NCBI GenBank assembly: GCA_016744705.1 | Contig: JADGDU010000007.1 | Span: forward strand, 111,106 to 175,105 | Origin: Candidatus Krumholzibacteriia bacterium | Lineage (GTDB): Bacteria; Krumholzibacteriota; Krumholzibacteriia; LZORAL124-64-63 | Length of the DNA stretch: 64,000 nt | Direction: 5' to 3' | Shown: in pieces, positions 17,341-26,396 of the stretch | How the letters are laid out: each line of letters opens with the position of its first letter | Position numbering within the stretch: position 1 is the first letter of the stretch | Translations under genes and position numbers: made by a program | Notes under the pieces: model-generated | Told to the model about the DNA's origin: nothing | The model's input: only the letters and a program-made list of their open reading frames with translations | The model's database searches: none

Positions 17341-18440
17341 AAGTTTCGGTAATTTGTATTCTTCTGTTGGCACCTCTTTTGAGTATGGCCCAGGATTCTG
17401 TTGATATAGAGGCTGCTGCCGCAGATAGTCTTGCCAATACCAGCAGCCGGGTTTGGCTGCCAATTTTGGGGTACACACCAGATACTGGTATGCTGGTTGG
17501 TGGCAGCGTTCTGCAGTTTTTCTACCTGGAACCAGATTTTGAAGATTGCCGCCCATCGGTATTTAGCCCTGTTTTTATCTACACTTTTGAAAACCAGATC
17601 ATGGCTTTTCTGGGTTTGAGCCTGAATTGGGGTGAAAATCGAAATGCCGCAAATATTGTTCCCCAGTATTTCAATTTTCCTGACCAGTTTTATGGTATTG
17701 GCCGTGATGTGAGTGAGGACGACGAAGAAGACTATACCTCCAAACGACTGGGCCTGGATCTTGATTATAACCGTAAGGTCTTGGGTGATTTGCGTTTGGG
17801 CGTGAGTTACAGCCTTCTCAAGAACCAGCTACGGGAGTTGGACCCAGAAGGTCAGTTGGTCAATGGGTCCATCAAGGGAACAGAAGACACCTGGCTCTCG
17901 GCGGTGGGCCCAGCTTTGATCTTTGATACAAGGGATAACACCTGGTCCCCTGATCGTGGCTGGTACTTGCAGACCATGGCCCGCTTTGGTGGCTCTGGTA
18001 TAGGCAGTGACTACAACTATCAGGAATATTCTCTGGATTTGCGCAAATACTGGACTGTTGGGGAGAATACAGTGCTGGCTGGCCAATATTTGGCAAAACA
18101 CTTTGCGGGTGATGTTCCTTTCTTTAGCCTTCCCCGCCTGGGAGGAAACGACGGTTTGCGTGGGTACCGAGGTGCCTTGTACTCAGATCAATCCCGAACC
18201 CTGGGGCGGTTGGAATTACGGCGCAGCCAAATTTGGCGCGGGCTTGGAGCTGTCGTCTTTGCAGGCATTGGCGACGTGGCTCCTTCACCCGAAAAATTGA
18301 CTTTGGCCAATGAGCTTTGGACCGCCGGTTTTGGGTTGCGATACATGCTGGATGCCAAGGAGAAGGTCAACGTCAGGTTGGATTTTGGGTTCGGGAATGG
18401 CGATTCAGGATTCTATCTGTCCCTGGGCGAGGCGTTCTGA
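17328..18440 (+). CDS. Omp85/BamA-TamA superfamily outer-membrane barrel (D15-type, no POTRA)
   Basis: A 370-residue exported protein corresponding to the 16-stranded surface-antigen (D15) barrel alone; no POTRA repeats precede it. The signal peptide ends SMAQ before DSVDIEA. The strand IFDTRDNTWSPDRGWYLQT is a typical Omp85 feature and LRGYRGALYSDQ is the lid-loop RGF/RGY motif. The last residues are YLSLGEAF, with a terminal Phe. GTG at 17328 preceded by AAAGG is the best start; it overlaps the upstream gene by 13 bp. POTRA-less Omp85 proteins are often involved in lipid or small protein handling at the outer membrane, but their substrates are unknown. Confidence 0.8.
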   Translation: MLHIKVSVICILLLAPLLSMAQDSVDIEAAAADSLANTSSRVWLPILGYTPDTGMLVGGSVLQFFYLEPDFEDCRPSVFSPVFIYTFENQIMAFLGLSLNWGENRNAANIVPQYFNFPDQFYGIGRDVSEDDEEDYTSKRLGLDLDYNRKVLGDLRLGVSYSLLKNQLRELDPEGQLVNGSIKGTEDTWLSAVGPALIFDTRDNTWSPDRGWYLQTMARFGGSGIGSDYNYQEYSLDLRKYWTVGENTVLAGQYLAKHFAGDVPFFSLPRLGGNDGLRGYRGALYSDQSRTLGRLELRRSQIWRGLGAVVFAGIGDVAPSPEKLTLANELWTAGFGLRYMLDAKEKVNVRLDFGFGNGDSGFYLSLGEAF

Positions 18441-18449
18441 GCAACGCAT

Positions 18450-18481
18450 AAAAAACGGGAGGCTGCCAAGGCAACCTCCCG
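18450..18481 (-). terminator. Rho-independent terminator of the dehydrogenase gene
   Basis: CGGGAGG and CCTCCCG pair around a 12-base loop; on the minus strand the stem is followed by six T. It lies between converging genes and may serve both. Confidence 0.85.
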
Positions 18482-18500
18482 CCAATCAAACCAATTTCAT

Positions 18501-19622
18501 TTACAGCTTGGCTGCAATGGCATCGGCCATCTCGGTGGTGGTATTGCTTCCACCCATATCGTAGGTCAGGCATTTGCCTTCGGCGATAACCGCAGAGACA
18601 GCATCTTCCAAACGCTTGGACATATCCATTTCGCCCAAGTGATCCAGCATCATTTTGGCGGACAGGATCATAGCGATGGGGTTGACCTTGTTCATGCCCA
18701 CGTACTTGGGAGCGGAACCATGGCTGGGCTCGAAAACGGCCACTTTTTCACCAATGTTTCCACTGCAGGCAAAGCCGAGGCCGCCAACCAGCTGAGCACA
18801 AAGATCGCTGACGATATCACCAAACATGTTACTGGCCACCAGCACGCCGTAGATTTCTGGGTTTTTGACCAACCACATGCACATGGCATCAATGTTGGTC
18901 TCCCACAGTTCGATACCGGGGTAATCCAGAGCGATCTTGCGGGCTTCGCGCACCATCAGACCACTGGTCTCACGCACCACGTTGGGTTTTTCAACGATGG
19001 TCACGGTCTTGTAGCCGAATTTCTTGGCATATTCAAAGGCATCGCGAACGATGTTCTGGCAGCCCGCGCGGGTGAAGATCCTGGTGGAAATGGCGATGTC
19101 GTCATTGTCCACACCGTCGAGTTTGGCCATTTGCGAAGGATGGGTTTCGGTGAGTTTTTCACGCACATCCTGGGGTAATGGATGGTATTCCACGCCCATG
19201 TATAAGCCTTCGGTGTTCTGGCGGAAGATCACCAGATCAAGTCCGTCTTTGAAGTTCAAGGGGTTGCCGGTGTAGGCTTTGCAGGGACGCAAATTTGTGC
19301 TCAGGTTGAATTCCTGGCGCAAACGAACGATGGGGCTGCGGTAGACTTTGCCTTGGCCCTGAAGTTCAGGGATCAGGGTGGCTTCAGCCTCTTCTTTGGG
19401 CAGGCTGGTGATGGCGCCGAAGAGGGCGGCATCCACGTTGTTCAGCATGTCGATGGTACGATCGGGGAAGGGGTTAGCTTCGGTCTTCCAAAACTCCCAG
19501 CCGATATCACCGTGTACGTATTCGGCCTCGAAGCGGAGCTTGTCCAGCACGACGCGGGTGGCGTCCATCACATCAACACCAACGCCATCGCCGGGCATCC
19601 AGCCGATTGTGTATTTGGCCAT
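18501..19622 (-). CDS. Isocitrate/isopropylmalate-family dehydrogenase (probably NAD-dependent isocitrate dehydrogenase)
   Basis: A 373-residue beta-decarboxylating dehydrogenase. It begins YTIGWMPGDGVGVDVMDAT, has the substrate segment FNLSTNLRPCKAY with the arginines that hold the malate part, ENTEG-like RQNTEGLYMG, VEKPNVVRETSGL, the metal Asp region NMFGDIVSDL and the nucleotide site FEPSHGSAPKY. An Asp in place of Lys/Tyr partners of NADP enzymes could not be located with certainty, so cofactor use is inferred from overall likeness to short NAD-type isocitrate and homoisocitrate dehydrogenases. AAGGAG precedes the ATG. No leu or lys genes are adjacent, which favours a TCA-cycle role. Confidence 0.85.
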   Translation of the reverse strand: MAKYTIGWMPGDGVGVDVMDATRVVLDKLRFEAEYVHGDIGWEFWKTEANPFPDRTIDMLNNVDAALFGAITSLPKEEAEATLIPELQGQGKVYRSPIVRLRQEFNLSTNLRPCKAYTGNPLNFKDGLDLVIFRQNTEGLYMGVEYHPLPQDVREKLTETHPSQMAKLDGVDNDDIAISTRIFTRAGCQNIVRDAFEYAKKFGYKTVTIVEKPNVVRETSGLMVREARKIALDYPGIELWETNIDAMCMWLVKNPEIYGVLVASNMFGDIVSDLCAQLVGGLGFACSGNIGEKVAVFEPSHGSAPKYVGMNKVNPIAMILSAKMMLDHLGEMDMSKRLEDAVSAVIAEGKCLTYDMGGSNTTTEMADAIAAKL

Positions 19623-19780
19623 TGTCTCCGTCTCCTTGAATGTCGTGTTTTTGGGCGATCTCCCGCACTTGACGTGGAATCGGGGAGTTCAAAGAATCAT
19701 ACTTTCAAAAAGATAAAACGCCAAGACTTAGGTTGTGCCTCTGAATTTGTGTCTGGTCTTTTACTTGCCACAGACTAGAC

Positions 19781-20786
19781 ATGAATACTTTAAAAAAATC
19801 GACTGAATCATGGACTCCTCCCTTCTGCCCAAACCCTAAGTGCTTTTATCACAGCGAATCTGCTGACGAATGGCCGGTGAAAATGATTGGCCACTACAGT
19901 AGACAGAACCCGCCATATTGTGTACAGCGGTTTCTATGCAAAGCCTGCAAAAAGAGCTTTAGCACTCAGGCTTTCTCTCAATCTTACTGGCAAAAGCGTT
20001 CAGACCTTGATGCAAAGATTATTATGAAGACCGTTGGTGGCATGGCAAACCGCCAAATCGCCCGAGATCTCAAGGTTGCTCCCGAAACAATCAATCGACA
20101 TATTGCCAGATTGGGAAGACATTGCTTTCTCTTCCACCAAGAGCAAATGAAACACGCTCCACCTGTGAAAATTGTCGTTGTCGATGGCTTGAATCGTTCG
20201 AATTGAGTCAGTACCATCCCATCCACCATCACGTCGCCGTGGAGAAAGATACGGATTTCTTTGTCTATTTCACAGATAGCGAGTTGCGCCGGAAAGGGCG
20301 GATGACCGCACCCCAAAACGAAGGCGAATGGAATTGGGATTACTTCTTGGACGACCTGACCCAAAAGCCATTGAAAATGATATGAAGGAGTTGTTGGAGG
20401 TGACTCTGGGCACCCAACAAGCAGCCCTTGTTCATAGCGACGACCACCCCGCTTATCGGCGCTCAATAAAGAGATTAAGCTACACTCTTGATCATCGTGT
20501 CACCCCTGGGAGCAATCATAGGGACAGTAGAAATTCACTTTGGGAGGTGAATTTGTTAGATCTTCTTATCCGTCATTGCAATGCCAACCATAAGCGAGAA
20601 ACAATTGCCTGGTCGAAACGGAGACAGGCCAGCGCTGCACGGCTGGCAATTCTTTTGGTGTGGTGAAATTACATGAAAGGAAGGCGGGAAAAAGAGCGGG
20701 GAAGTCCGACTCCTGCGATGGTTCGTGGGATGAGGGAAGTACCGCTGGAGGTTGAGGAGTTATTGGAGGAGAGGTCTTGGACGTGA
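19781..20786 (+). pseudogene. Broken zinc-ribbon DDE transposase
   Basis: The protein begins with a zinc ribbon (CPNPKC at about residue 16, CKAC at about residue 49), then a helix-turn-helix (MANRQIARDLKVAPETINRHIA) and the first catalytic Asp in VVVDG. It is disrupted three times. A one-base loss near 20190 shifts the frame right after VVVDG; reading on in the next frame gives SFELSQYHPIHHHVAVEKDTD. A second shift near 20320 moves to the frame with GRPDPKAIENDMKELLE. A TGA at 20664 then replaces an expected Arg codon between LLVW and NYMKGRREK. The family is a COG3677-like DDE group; I do not assign an IS family name. The element cannot move without help. Confidence 0.9.
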
Positions 20787-20815
20787 ACGGCATCATGAGT
20801 TGAGTTATGCATATT

Positions 20816-20853
20816 GAAAGCCCGCATAGCCAGGTGGCTGGCATTGCGGGCTT
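20816..20853. terminator. Strong hairpin near the right end of the IS
   Basis: AAGCCCGCA pairs with TGCGGGCTT, with a further AGCCA/TGGCT stem inside. There is no long T tract on either strand. It may end transcription from the transposase or from the minus-strand gene at 20889. Confidence 0.5.
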
Positions 20854-20888
20854 GAGATAGACACAATTTCAAAGGCACAACCCTCGGG

Positions 20889-22382
20889 TCACCAGACGCC
20901 GGCTCCGATTTCGATGGCGTAGCCAATACTATCCCAATTAAACAACCCCTTATTCTTAACCCCCACACGCACCCCCCAAAAATCCGTCCCCAGTTTCCCC
21001 AAAAATTTCAACGGAGTGTGGCTCATGTTCAACCGAAACTTAACACCGGTTTCCGTCATGGTGTCTGTATGAACATCTCCAAAATCATCTTCATCCCATT
21101 CCCAGCCCACGGCAAAGTATCCATCGACCCAGCGAGAGGCGCTGGGGGTGTAGACCAGGTTCCAGGAGATGTCCCGCAGGCCTTTGTCCTTAAGATAAAT
21201 ACGATTTACAAACCATCCGCCGGCCACTGGGTCAGATACATTCTTGATGACCAACAGCGGAAACATGAAGGAGATGCCTGAGGTGTGGTCGCGGCTGCCA
21301 TAATTGAGACCATCGTACCGCAGGGCAATGCTCAGGGAGTTGATAAACTTTTCTTCATCCATCCAGCGAGTGACGGCACGGACACTGTTGGCTTCCAGAA
21401 CCTCTGGCCAATCTTCGTCGCCTTTGTCGTCAATGAAGTGGATGAGCTTAGGTTCTTTTTCCTGATCTACATCGCCCGGGCGAGGGAAAGGACGCACTTG
21501 ATAAATGGCATTATCCGGGGCATAAACGCCATCTTCAGTGAAGTATTGGCGCAGGGGGCTGTCATAGGGCAGAGGAGGGAAAACACGGTCATGGGTCGTG
21601 CGAACCTTGGCCATCCAGGCCTGAAAGCCGCCGCTGTACAGACCACCCGATCGCATAATGTCACGAAGACCCCAGGCATCGTTGATGCGGCGATTAACAT
21701 CGAAGGTGGGCGTGTAAATTCCATCGTGATTTTTGTCGGTGCAACTGGCGTGCTTGCCCTCTTCCACCAGAATCGTCATGGGGAATTCAGTATACTGGTC
21801 GGTGACCAGAGTGTTGTCGTACCAATCCAGACCGTGGGCTTTGGCAATGGTCCGCTCTACAAAAATGGCATACGAGTCATCGTCGCAATCTTCGCAGTGG
21901 TGCACATAGAGTTTCAAAAAGACAGATTCCACATCGTGCTTGTGGGCGCCCATGCCCTCTTCGGTGGGATAGTAGAAAAAATAATCCAGATCGATGCCGA
22001 CCAGAGTGCGCAGGTCAATTTGAGTGTCAACACGGTTGGAGTGGTCGCGGAAAATGGCTGGCTCTTCATTGGAATTGCGAGTCAGCAGGGTGCGCACCAT
22101 GTAGTAAACGATGGGGGTATCGGCCTGCTCCTCAAAGGGGAAAGCAATGGGTAGGACGATGTCCTTGCCGTGGAGGCGATTCAGGTTGGGCTCGTCGGGG
22201 GAGAACCAGAGAATGGGGCCGCAATAGGAAGCCAGCTCCTCATAGGTCATGATGGGGTTGCTTCCGGACCAGATGATTTCCAATCCTTCGTCTATTTGGC
22301 AACACTGGCTGTGCTCGGCAAGGGAAGGTCCTGCCAGGATTGTCAGCACGATAAGGGAAATCAAAACTCTGAAGGTTAGCAT
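20889..22382 (-). CDS. Secreted protein of unknown function (weak Vps62-like pattern)
   Basis: A 497-residue protein with a signal peptide (MLTFRVLISLIVLTILAGPSLAEHS, cut near residue 22). I do not recognise the family with confidence. The order YCGPILWFSPDEP, a PIVYYMV segment, YFFYYPTEEGMGAHKHDVESVFLKLYVH and then LVEEGKHAS is reminiscent of the Vps62/DUF946 pattern, where a 'D-E-x-V' strand is followed by a G-x-H-A motif. The last 150 residues look like beta-barrel strands and end with IGAGVW. It could be an outer-membrane or surface-associated enzyme. It follows a membrane protein gene by 30 bp and probably shares its transcript; an old IS abuts its 3' end without visibly truncating it. 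Confidence 0.65.
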   Translation of the reverse strand: MLTFRVLISLIVLTILAGPSLAEHSQCCQIDEGLEIIWSGSNPIMTYEELASYCGPILWFSPDEPNLNRLHGKDIVLPIAFPFEEQADTPIVYYMVRTLLTRNSNEEPAIFRDHSNRVDTQIDLRTLVGIDLDYFFYYPTEEGMGAHKHDVESVFLKLYVHHCEDCDDDSYAIFVERTIAKAHGLDWYDNTLVTDQYTEFPMTILVEEGKHASCTDKNHDGIYTPTFDVNRRINDAWGLRDIMRSGGLYSGGFQAWMAKVRTTHDRVFPPLPYDSPLRQYFTEDGVYAPDNAIYQVRPFPRPGDVDQEKEPKLIHFIDDKGDEDWPEVLEANSVRAVTRWMDEEKFINSLSIALRYDGLNYGSRDHTSGISFMFPLLVIKNVSDPVAGGWFVNRIYLKDKGLRDISWNLVYTPSASRWVDGYFAVGWEWDEDDFGDVHTDTMTETGVKFRLNMSHTPLKFLGKLGTDFWGVRVGVKNKGLFNWDSIGYAIEIGAGVW

Positions 22383-22412
22383 TATTTTCCTCGCGTTTTA
22401 GAAGACGATGGA

Positions 22413-23693
22413 TCAGGGCTGTTCCTGAAATCGAGCCGGTCGCTGGGTGCAAGTTCTGACCATTTCTTTACGCATGGCCACTGACTTGGGTTGGGCGGCA
22501 ACGCGAACGTGCTGTTGGTCCAGCATGTGAGCCAGGCCTACCGAGGCCATGGCGAAACCCAGGGGCACAAGGTAGGGAACAAATCTTCGGTAGCCCGCAT
22601 TTTTCAACATCCGACAAGTGCTGCGGGTGCCTCCTGCCAGTACAACGCAAAATCCCAATGATGTCAAATAGAGATGACTGAGATTTAGCCAGGTTCCAGC
22701 GGCAGTGCTGCCGCAGAAGGGCAACAGAGTGATGTAGGTCCAGGCGATGAAAAATCGGATGGCTTTGTTGCCAAAAACGAATCCAAAAAAGCTATAGGAA
22801 ATGATGGCCAGGGTCAGGAAAACCCTAATGAAAGTTCGGCCTTGGTAGAGCCATACCACGAGGTCGTTGGTCTCAGCAAGGATGGGACTTTTCTGCAATG
22901 GAAAGAACATCAGGGTCAAGTACCTGAACAAATTTTTGAGGGATATCAGGCTGAAATGATGAAAAGGGGCCGAGCTGTCAAAAACTGTAGGTTGCCGATA
23001 ACCCCATTGGTGCTGAGCCCAGTAGAAAATGATGCCGGTAATGGTGAAAACCAGCAGGTCTTTGGAAAGGATCGCCCGTCCCTGGCGCCAATTGAAAAAG
23101 AAAGCCTTGTAGGCGATGAGGGTGAGTATGAGGGAGAAAGAAGCCGAGCGGGTCAGGCCAGTTAGCAGAAAAAGCCCCAAGCCAATCAGGAAGAGGGGCG
23201 AAAGGATTCGGCCATCGCGCCGGAAATCATTGCGGATGAAAAAGTACAGGACCAGCATGTGCAGGCCGGCCAGAAGCAGCGACTCCAGATGGTGCACACC
23301 CATGAGGATTTTACCGTAACTGCCAACTCCCAGGGCAAATAACAGGGCGGAGAGAATAGACATGGGCCGCCGGTGGAAGAGCATATGCACCAGCATGTAC
23401 ACCACGAAGGAATTGAAGGCATGGATGAAGAGATTAACGGCAATGTACCCGGTGGGGTTGAGGCCGAAAAAATGATACTCCAAAAGAAAAGCCAACTGCA
23501 ACAATGGTTGGCTGAAGTAGAAGCCGATGTGTTTGAACATGGCCATGGGGTTTTGTGCCAGATTGTTAGCTTCACAGAGAATGTTGACGTCGATGGGGTC
23601 CCAGATGGGGGTGCTCATCAGCTTGCCAAAAGCAAGAAATGAAGTCGCCAGCATCAGTAGAAAAACCCAGCCATGTTGTTTGATGGTTTGCAT
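22413..23693 (-). CDS. Polytopic membrane protein, GT-C glycosyltransferase-like
   Basis: A 426-residue inner-membrane protein with about ten hydrophobic helices. The first periplasmic loop has the acidic sequence WDPIDVNILCEANNLAQ, in the place where GT-C enzymes (Dol-P-mannosyl and arabinosyl transferase-like) carry their catalytic Asp. The later HHLESLLLAGLHMLVLYF and AGTWLNLSHLYLTSLGFC helices are also usual for predicted O-mannosyl or lipid-linked sugar transferases. No catalytic residue can be proven. The frame is open to a TTG at 23732, but the ATG at 23693 (MQTIKQHGWVF) is the more natural start. It is divergent from the 5'-nucleotidase. Confidence 0.6.
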   Translation of the reverse strand: MQTIKQHGWVFLLMLATSFLAFGKLMSTPIWDPIDVNILCEANNLAQNPMAMFKHIGFYFSQPLLQLAFLLEYHFFGLNPTGYIAVNLFIHAFNSFVVYMLVHMLFHRRPMSILSALLFALGVGSYGKILMGVHHLESLLLAGLHMLVLYFFIRNDFRRDGRILSPLFLIGLGLFLLTGLTRSASFSLILTLIAYKAFFFNWRQGRAILSKDLLVFTITGIIFYWAQHQWGYRQPTVFDSSAPFHHFSLISLKNLFRYLTLMFFPLQKSPILAETNDLVVWLYQGRTFIRVFLTLAIISYSFFGFVFGNKAIRFFIAWTYITLLPFCGSTAAGTWLNLSHLYLTSLGFCVVLAGGTRSTCRMLKNAGYRRFVPYLVPLGFAMASVGLAHMLDQQHVRVAAQPKSVAMRKEMVRTCTQRPARFQEQP

Positions 23694-23808
23694 AATAGAA
23701 AAAGAATAAACCCCATCGTGTACGGGAAGCAATTAATCATTGGCGGCATGGGGAAGTGGGAGCTTACCATATTAGTCTTACACCTACTTCGACCAGGAGC
23801 ATTATAGC

Positions 23809-25377
23809 ATGAATCTTCGTCTTGAAAACCCCCGCTTCGCTTTGGCGGCCATGATTTTGGGAATTCTTATTTCCGGGCTCTGTGTCAGCATGGCTGTGGC
23901 CTCAGAGGAACCTGTCAAGGGTGACGGTCCCTTCAACCTTACCATATTTCACACTAACGATGCTCACAGCTACTTCCTGCCCCGCCCGGCTGTTTGGCGA
24001 GACGATGGTCGTATGGTGGGTGGGGTCATTCCGCTGGCTTGGCAGCTGAAAAAGCAACGGGGAAATTGTGCCCCGGACCTTCTGCTGGATGCGGGTGATT
24101 TTATGACTGGCAACCCTGTCTGCCAATTTGAGCCAAATGGGGTGCCCGGAGAGGCCATTGCCAGGATGATGAACCTTCTGGAATATGACTGCGGCACCAT
24201 TGGCAACCATGAGTTTGATATAGGGGCGGAAAATCTCAAACGCCTGGTTCCCATGTTCAATTATCCGTTGATCGCGGCGGATATTGTGGATGGCGATGCT
24301 CAGAAGGTCTTCCGCAGTGAGCCCCTGATTGTGGAGCGGGATGGATTGAAGATTGGCATCATGGGAGTTTCCTGTGCCGAGATGAGCGAGGTGGTGACTC
24401 CCCAGCGGTTTGATGGCCTGAAGAGCATCGACCAGGCTTGGGTTTTGCAACGGCAGGCGGTGCGGCTGGACCCCCTGGTGGATCTCATGGTGGTGATCAC
24501 CCACAACGGAGTTGATGGCGATGTGAATCTGGCAGAGGTGCTGGCCGGCACTGGTGTGGATCTCATCGTGGGGGGACACAGCCACAGTCGCTTAAAAGAG
24601 CCCCGCCTGGAAGAGGGCATTCTTATTGTCCAGGCCGGGTCCAAGTGGTCCAACCTGGGGCGGTTGGATCTGCAGGTGGCCGATGATCGGATCGTATCCT
24701 ACAACGGGCGGCTGATCACCCTTTGGGCCGATGGCGCCGAAGCGGGTCCCGAGCTGACCAAACTGGTCAATACATACGAGAAACGGGTGGCCGATGAATT
24801 TGGGCGCACCCTGGGAACTCTGGTGACTGACTGGCGCAAAGGAAAAGGCGAAAGCAATCTGGGTAATTTCCTGGCAGACCAGATGCGGTTGGCCGCTAAA
24901 ACTGACGTGGGTCTGGTCAATAGTGGGGGCATCCGTAAATCCATGAATGCCGGTCCCATCACGGGGCTGGATATTAATGAAATGCTTCCCTTCTCCAATA
25001 TGCTGGTGAAAACCCAGCTCACGGGAAAAGAACTGGCCACTGTAGTGCAGGCCAATGCCGATGCTCAGGTTGGTGGCAAGCACGGCATTTTACAGGTTTC
25101 CGGTTTGAGCTACCGGTTTCGGGACAATGCTGCTGGCGATGCTGCGGTGATGGAAGAAATTCTGGTGCAAGGGCAACCTTTAAAACCGGAGCACGTCTAT
25201 ACCGTAGCCATGCCCGACTATGTGGTGATGATGGCTCATGTGTATCTGAACATCGATGCACCGGCCACCGAAGATGTGGGCATGACCATGACCGCAGCCG
25301 TGGTGGCAGGCGTGGAAAAAGCGGGCCGCATTGACAGCCAAATTGAAGGACGCATCATGCGCCTGGATTCAAAATAA
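23809..25377 (+). CDS. Periplasmic 5'-nucleotidase / UDP-sugar hydrolase (UshA-like)
   Basis: A 522-residue exported metallophosphoesterase that releases phosphate from nucleotides. The signal peptide ends at about residue 31 (MAVAS before EEPVKGD). The catalytic domain has FHTNDAHS (47-54), LLDAGDFMTG, GNHEFD (132-137), ITHNGVDGD and GGHSHS, all ligands of the two-metal centre. The C-terminal domain has NSGGIRKSM and EMLPFSNMLVK, the substrate-binding part. AGGAG precedes the ATG. In this organism it could recycle nucleotides in the periplasm, which matters if the Npt carrier at 43 kb moves nucleotides there. Confidence 0.92.
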   Translation: MNLRLENPRFALAAMILGILISGLCVSMAVASEEPVKGDGPFNLTIFHTNDAHSYFLPRPAVWRDDGRMVGGVIPLAWQLKKQRGNCAPDLLLDAGDFMTGNPVCQFEPNGVPGEAIARMMNLLEYDCGTIGNHEFDIGAENLKRLVPMFNYPLIAADIVDGDAQKVFRSEPLIVERDGLKIGIMGVSCAEMSEVVTPQRFDGLKSIDQAWVLQRQAVRLDPLVDLMVVITHNGVDGDVNLAEVLAGTGVDLIVGGHSHSRLKEPRLEEGILIVQAGSKWSNLGRLDLQVADDRIVSYNGRLITLWADGAEAGPELTKLVNTYEKRVADEFGRTLGTLVTDWRKGKGESNLGNFLADQMRLAAKTDVGLVNSGGIRKSMNAGPITGLDINEMLPFSNMLVKTQLTGKELATVVQANADAQVGGKHGILQVSGLSYRFRDNAAGDAAVMEEILVQGQPLKPEHVYTVAMPDYVVMMAHVYLNIDAPATEDVGMTMTAAVVAGVEKAGRIDSQIEGRIMRLDSK

Positions 25378-25389
25378 GGAGACCTGATT

Positions 25390-26151
25390 ATGGCTCACGA
25401 TATAGATTATGAAATTCTGGGTGACGACATGCAAGCTGTGGTGGTGGAGCTCGATCCCGGTGAAGCGGTGCAGGCCGAAGTGGGCGCTATGCTCTATATG
25501 GAAGAGGGCATCACCATGGATACAGGAACCGGCGGCGGAGTTTTCGCCGGTCTGAAGCGGGCAGTTAGTGGAGAAAGTTTCTTCATCACCAACTTTGCTT
25601 TTAATGGCAGCGGCAAAGGACGGGTGGCCTTTTCAGCGCCTTATCCGGGGAAAATAATTCCGATGGATTTGAGTGAATTAGGGGGCACTATGATGTGCCA
25701 GAAGGACGCCTTCCTCTGCGCGGCCAAAGGCACGGATATCAGTGTGGCTTTCACCAAAAAGCTGGGAGCTGGGTTGTTTGGTGGCGAGGGCTTTATTCTT
25801 CAGAAACTGCAGGGTGATGGCTTGGTCTTTGCCCATGCGGGGGGAACTGTGGTGGCCCGTGATCTGGTGGCCGGAGAAAAGATTCGCGTGGACACTGGTT
25901 GTCTGGTGGCTTTTCAGGATTCGGTGGACTACGACATCCAGTTTGTGGGGGGATTCAAAAATGCACTTTTCGGTGGTGAAGGCCTGTTTCTGGCCACAGT
26001 GAGTGGTCCTGGACGGGTTTATTTGCAGACTTTACCTTTCAGCCGTTTAGCGGATCGTCTGAGCACTGCTGTGGGCCGAAATAAGGGTGAACACCGTGGA
26101 GCCGGGGGCTTGGGCGGTTCCATTTTGAAAAACATTATCAGTGGAAATTGA
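25390..26151 (+). CDS. TIGR00266 / AIM24 family protein
   Basis: A 253-residue beta-rich protein of the AIM24 family. Hallmarks are the opening YEILGDDMQAVVVELDPGEAVQAEVGAMLYME, a 'GGGVFAGLKRAVSGESFF' segment, FLCAAKGTDISVAF, GLFGGEGFILQKLQGDGLVF and a second GGFKNALFGGEGLF. The bacterial members are of unknown function; the yeast namesake affects mitochondrial membrane complexes. AAGGAG lies just before the ATG, 12 bp after the 5'-nucleotidase stop, so both belong to one transcript. Confidence 0.88.
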   Translation: MAHDIDYEILGDDMQAVVVELDPGEAVQAEVGAMLYMEEGITMDTGTGGGVFAGLKRAVSGESFFITNFAFNGSGKGRVAFSAPYPGKIIPMDLSELGGTMMCQKDAFLCAAKGTDISVAFTKKLGAGLFGGEGFILQKLQGDGLVFAHAGGTVVARDLVAGEKIRVDTGCLVAFQDSVDYDIQFVGGFKNALFGGEGLFLATVSGPGRVYLQTLPFSRLADRLSTAVGRNKGEHRGAGGLGGSILKNIISGN

Positions 26152-26157
26152 CAAAAA

Positions 26158-26198
26158 CCTACTAAAAATACAACACCAAAGGGTGTGTTTGTGGTAGG
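26158..26198 (+). promoter_or_regulatory. Nested hairpin after the AIM24 gene
   Basis: CCTAC (26158-26162) pairs with GTAGG (26194-26198) around an inner ACACC/GGTGT stem. It follows the AIM24 stop directly and could end that transcript. The rest of the 245-bp gap to the ACT gene holds no gene that I can support. Confidence 0.4.
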
Positions 26199-26396
26199 AT
26201 CAAAAAGTCGGTCTTCGGCAAAAGATTTCGAGACGGACATCAGACGCAGAAAGTGGTTTGACTGGTTGTCAGGCCAGGCCTCCTTCGCGCAGGTTGCTGA
26301 TACCGAGTTTGACGAGTGAATCGTCACATCCGGAGTTTCTCCTCACGGAACTTCGGTCGGCACGGCGGCATGCTGTAAACGCGAAGGAGAGGCACT

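Larger units (their letters stand above)
19731..20882 (+). mobile_element. Decayed insertion sequence, 1152 bp, with 24-bp terminal inverted repeats
   Basis: The left end, 19731-19754, and the right end, 20859-20882, are inverted copies matching at 22 of 24 bases; both begin GGTTGTGCCT when read inward. A single broken transposase gene fills the interior, followed by a hairpin inside the right end. No target-site duplication is visible next to the ends, so the copy is probably old or its flanks have changed. The right end lies 6 bp beyond the stop of the unknown secreted protein at 20889. Confidence 0.9.

Noticed and set aside
20664..20666. UGA in the transposase as a second selenocysteine codon.
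   Set aside because: It stands where an Arg is expected, the gene has two other frameshifts, and there is no redox motif. It is decay.
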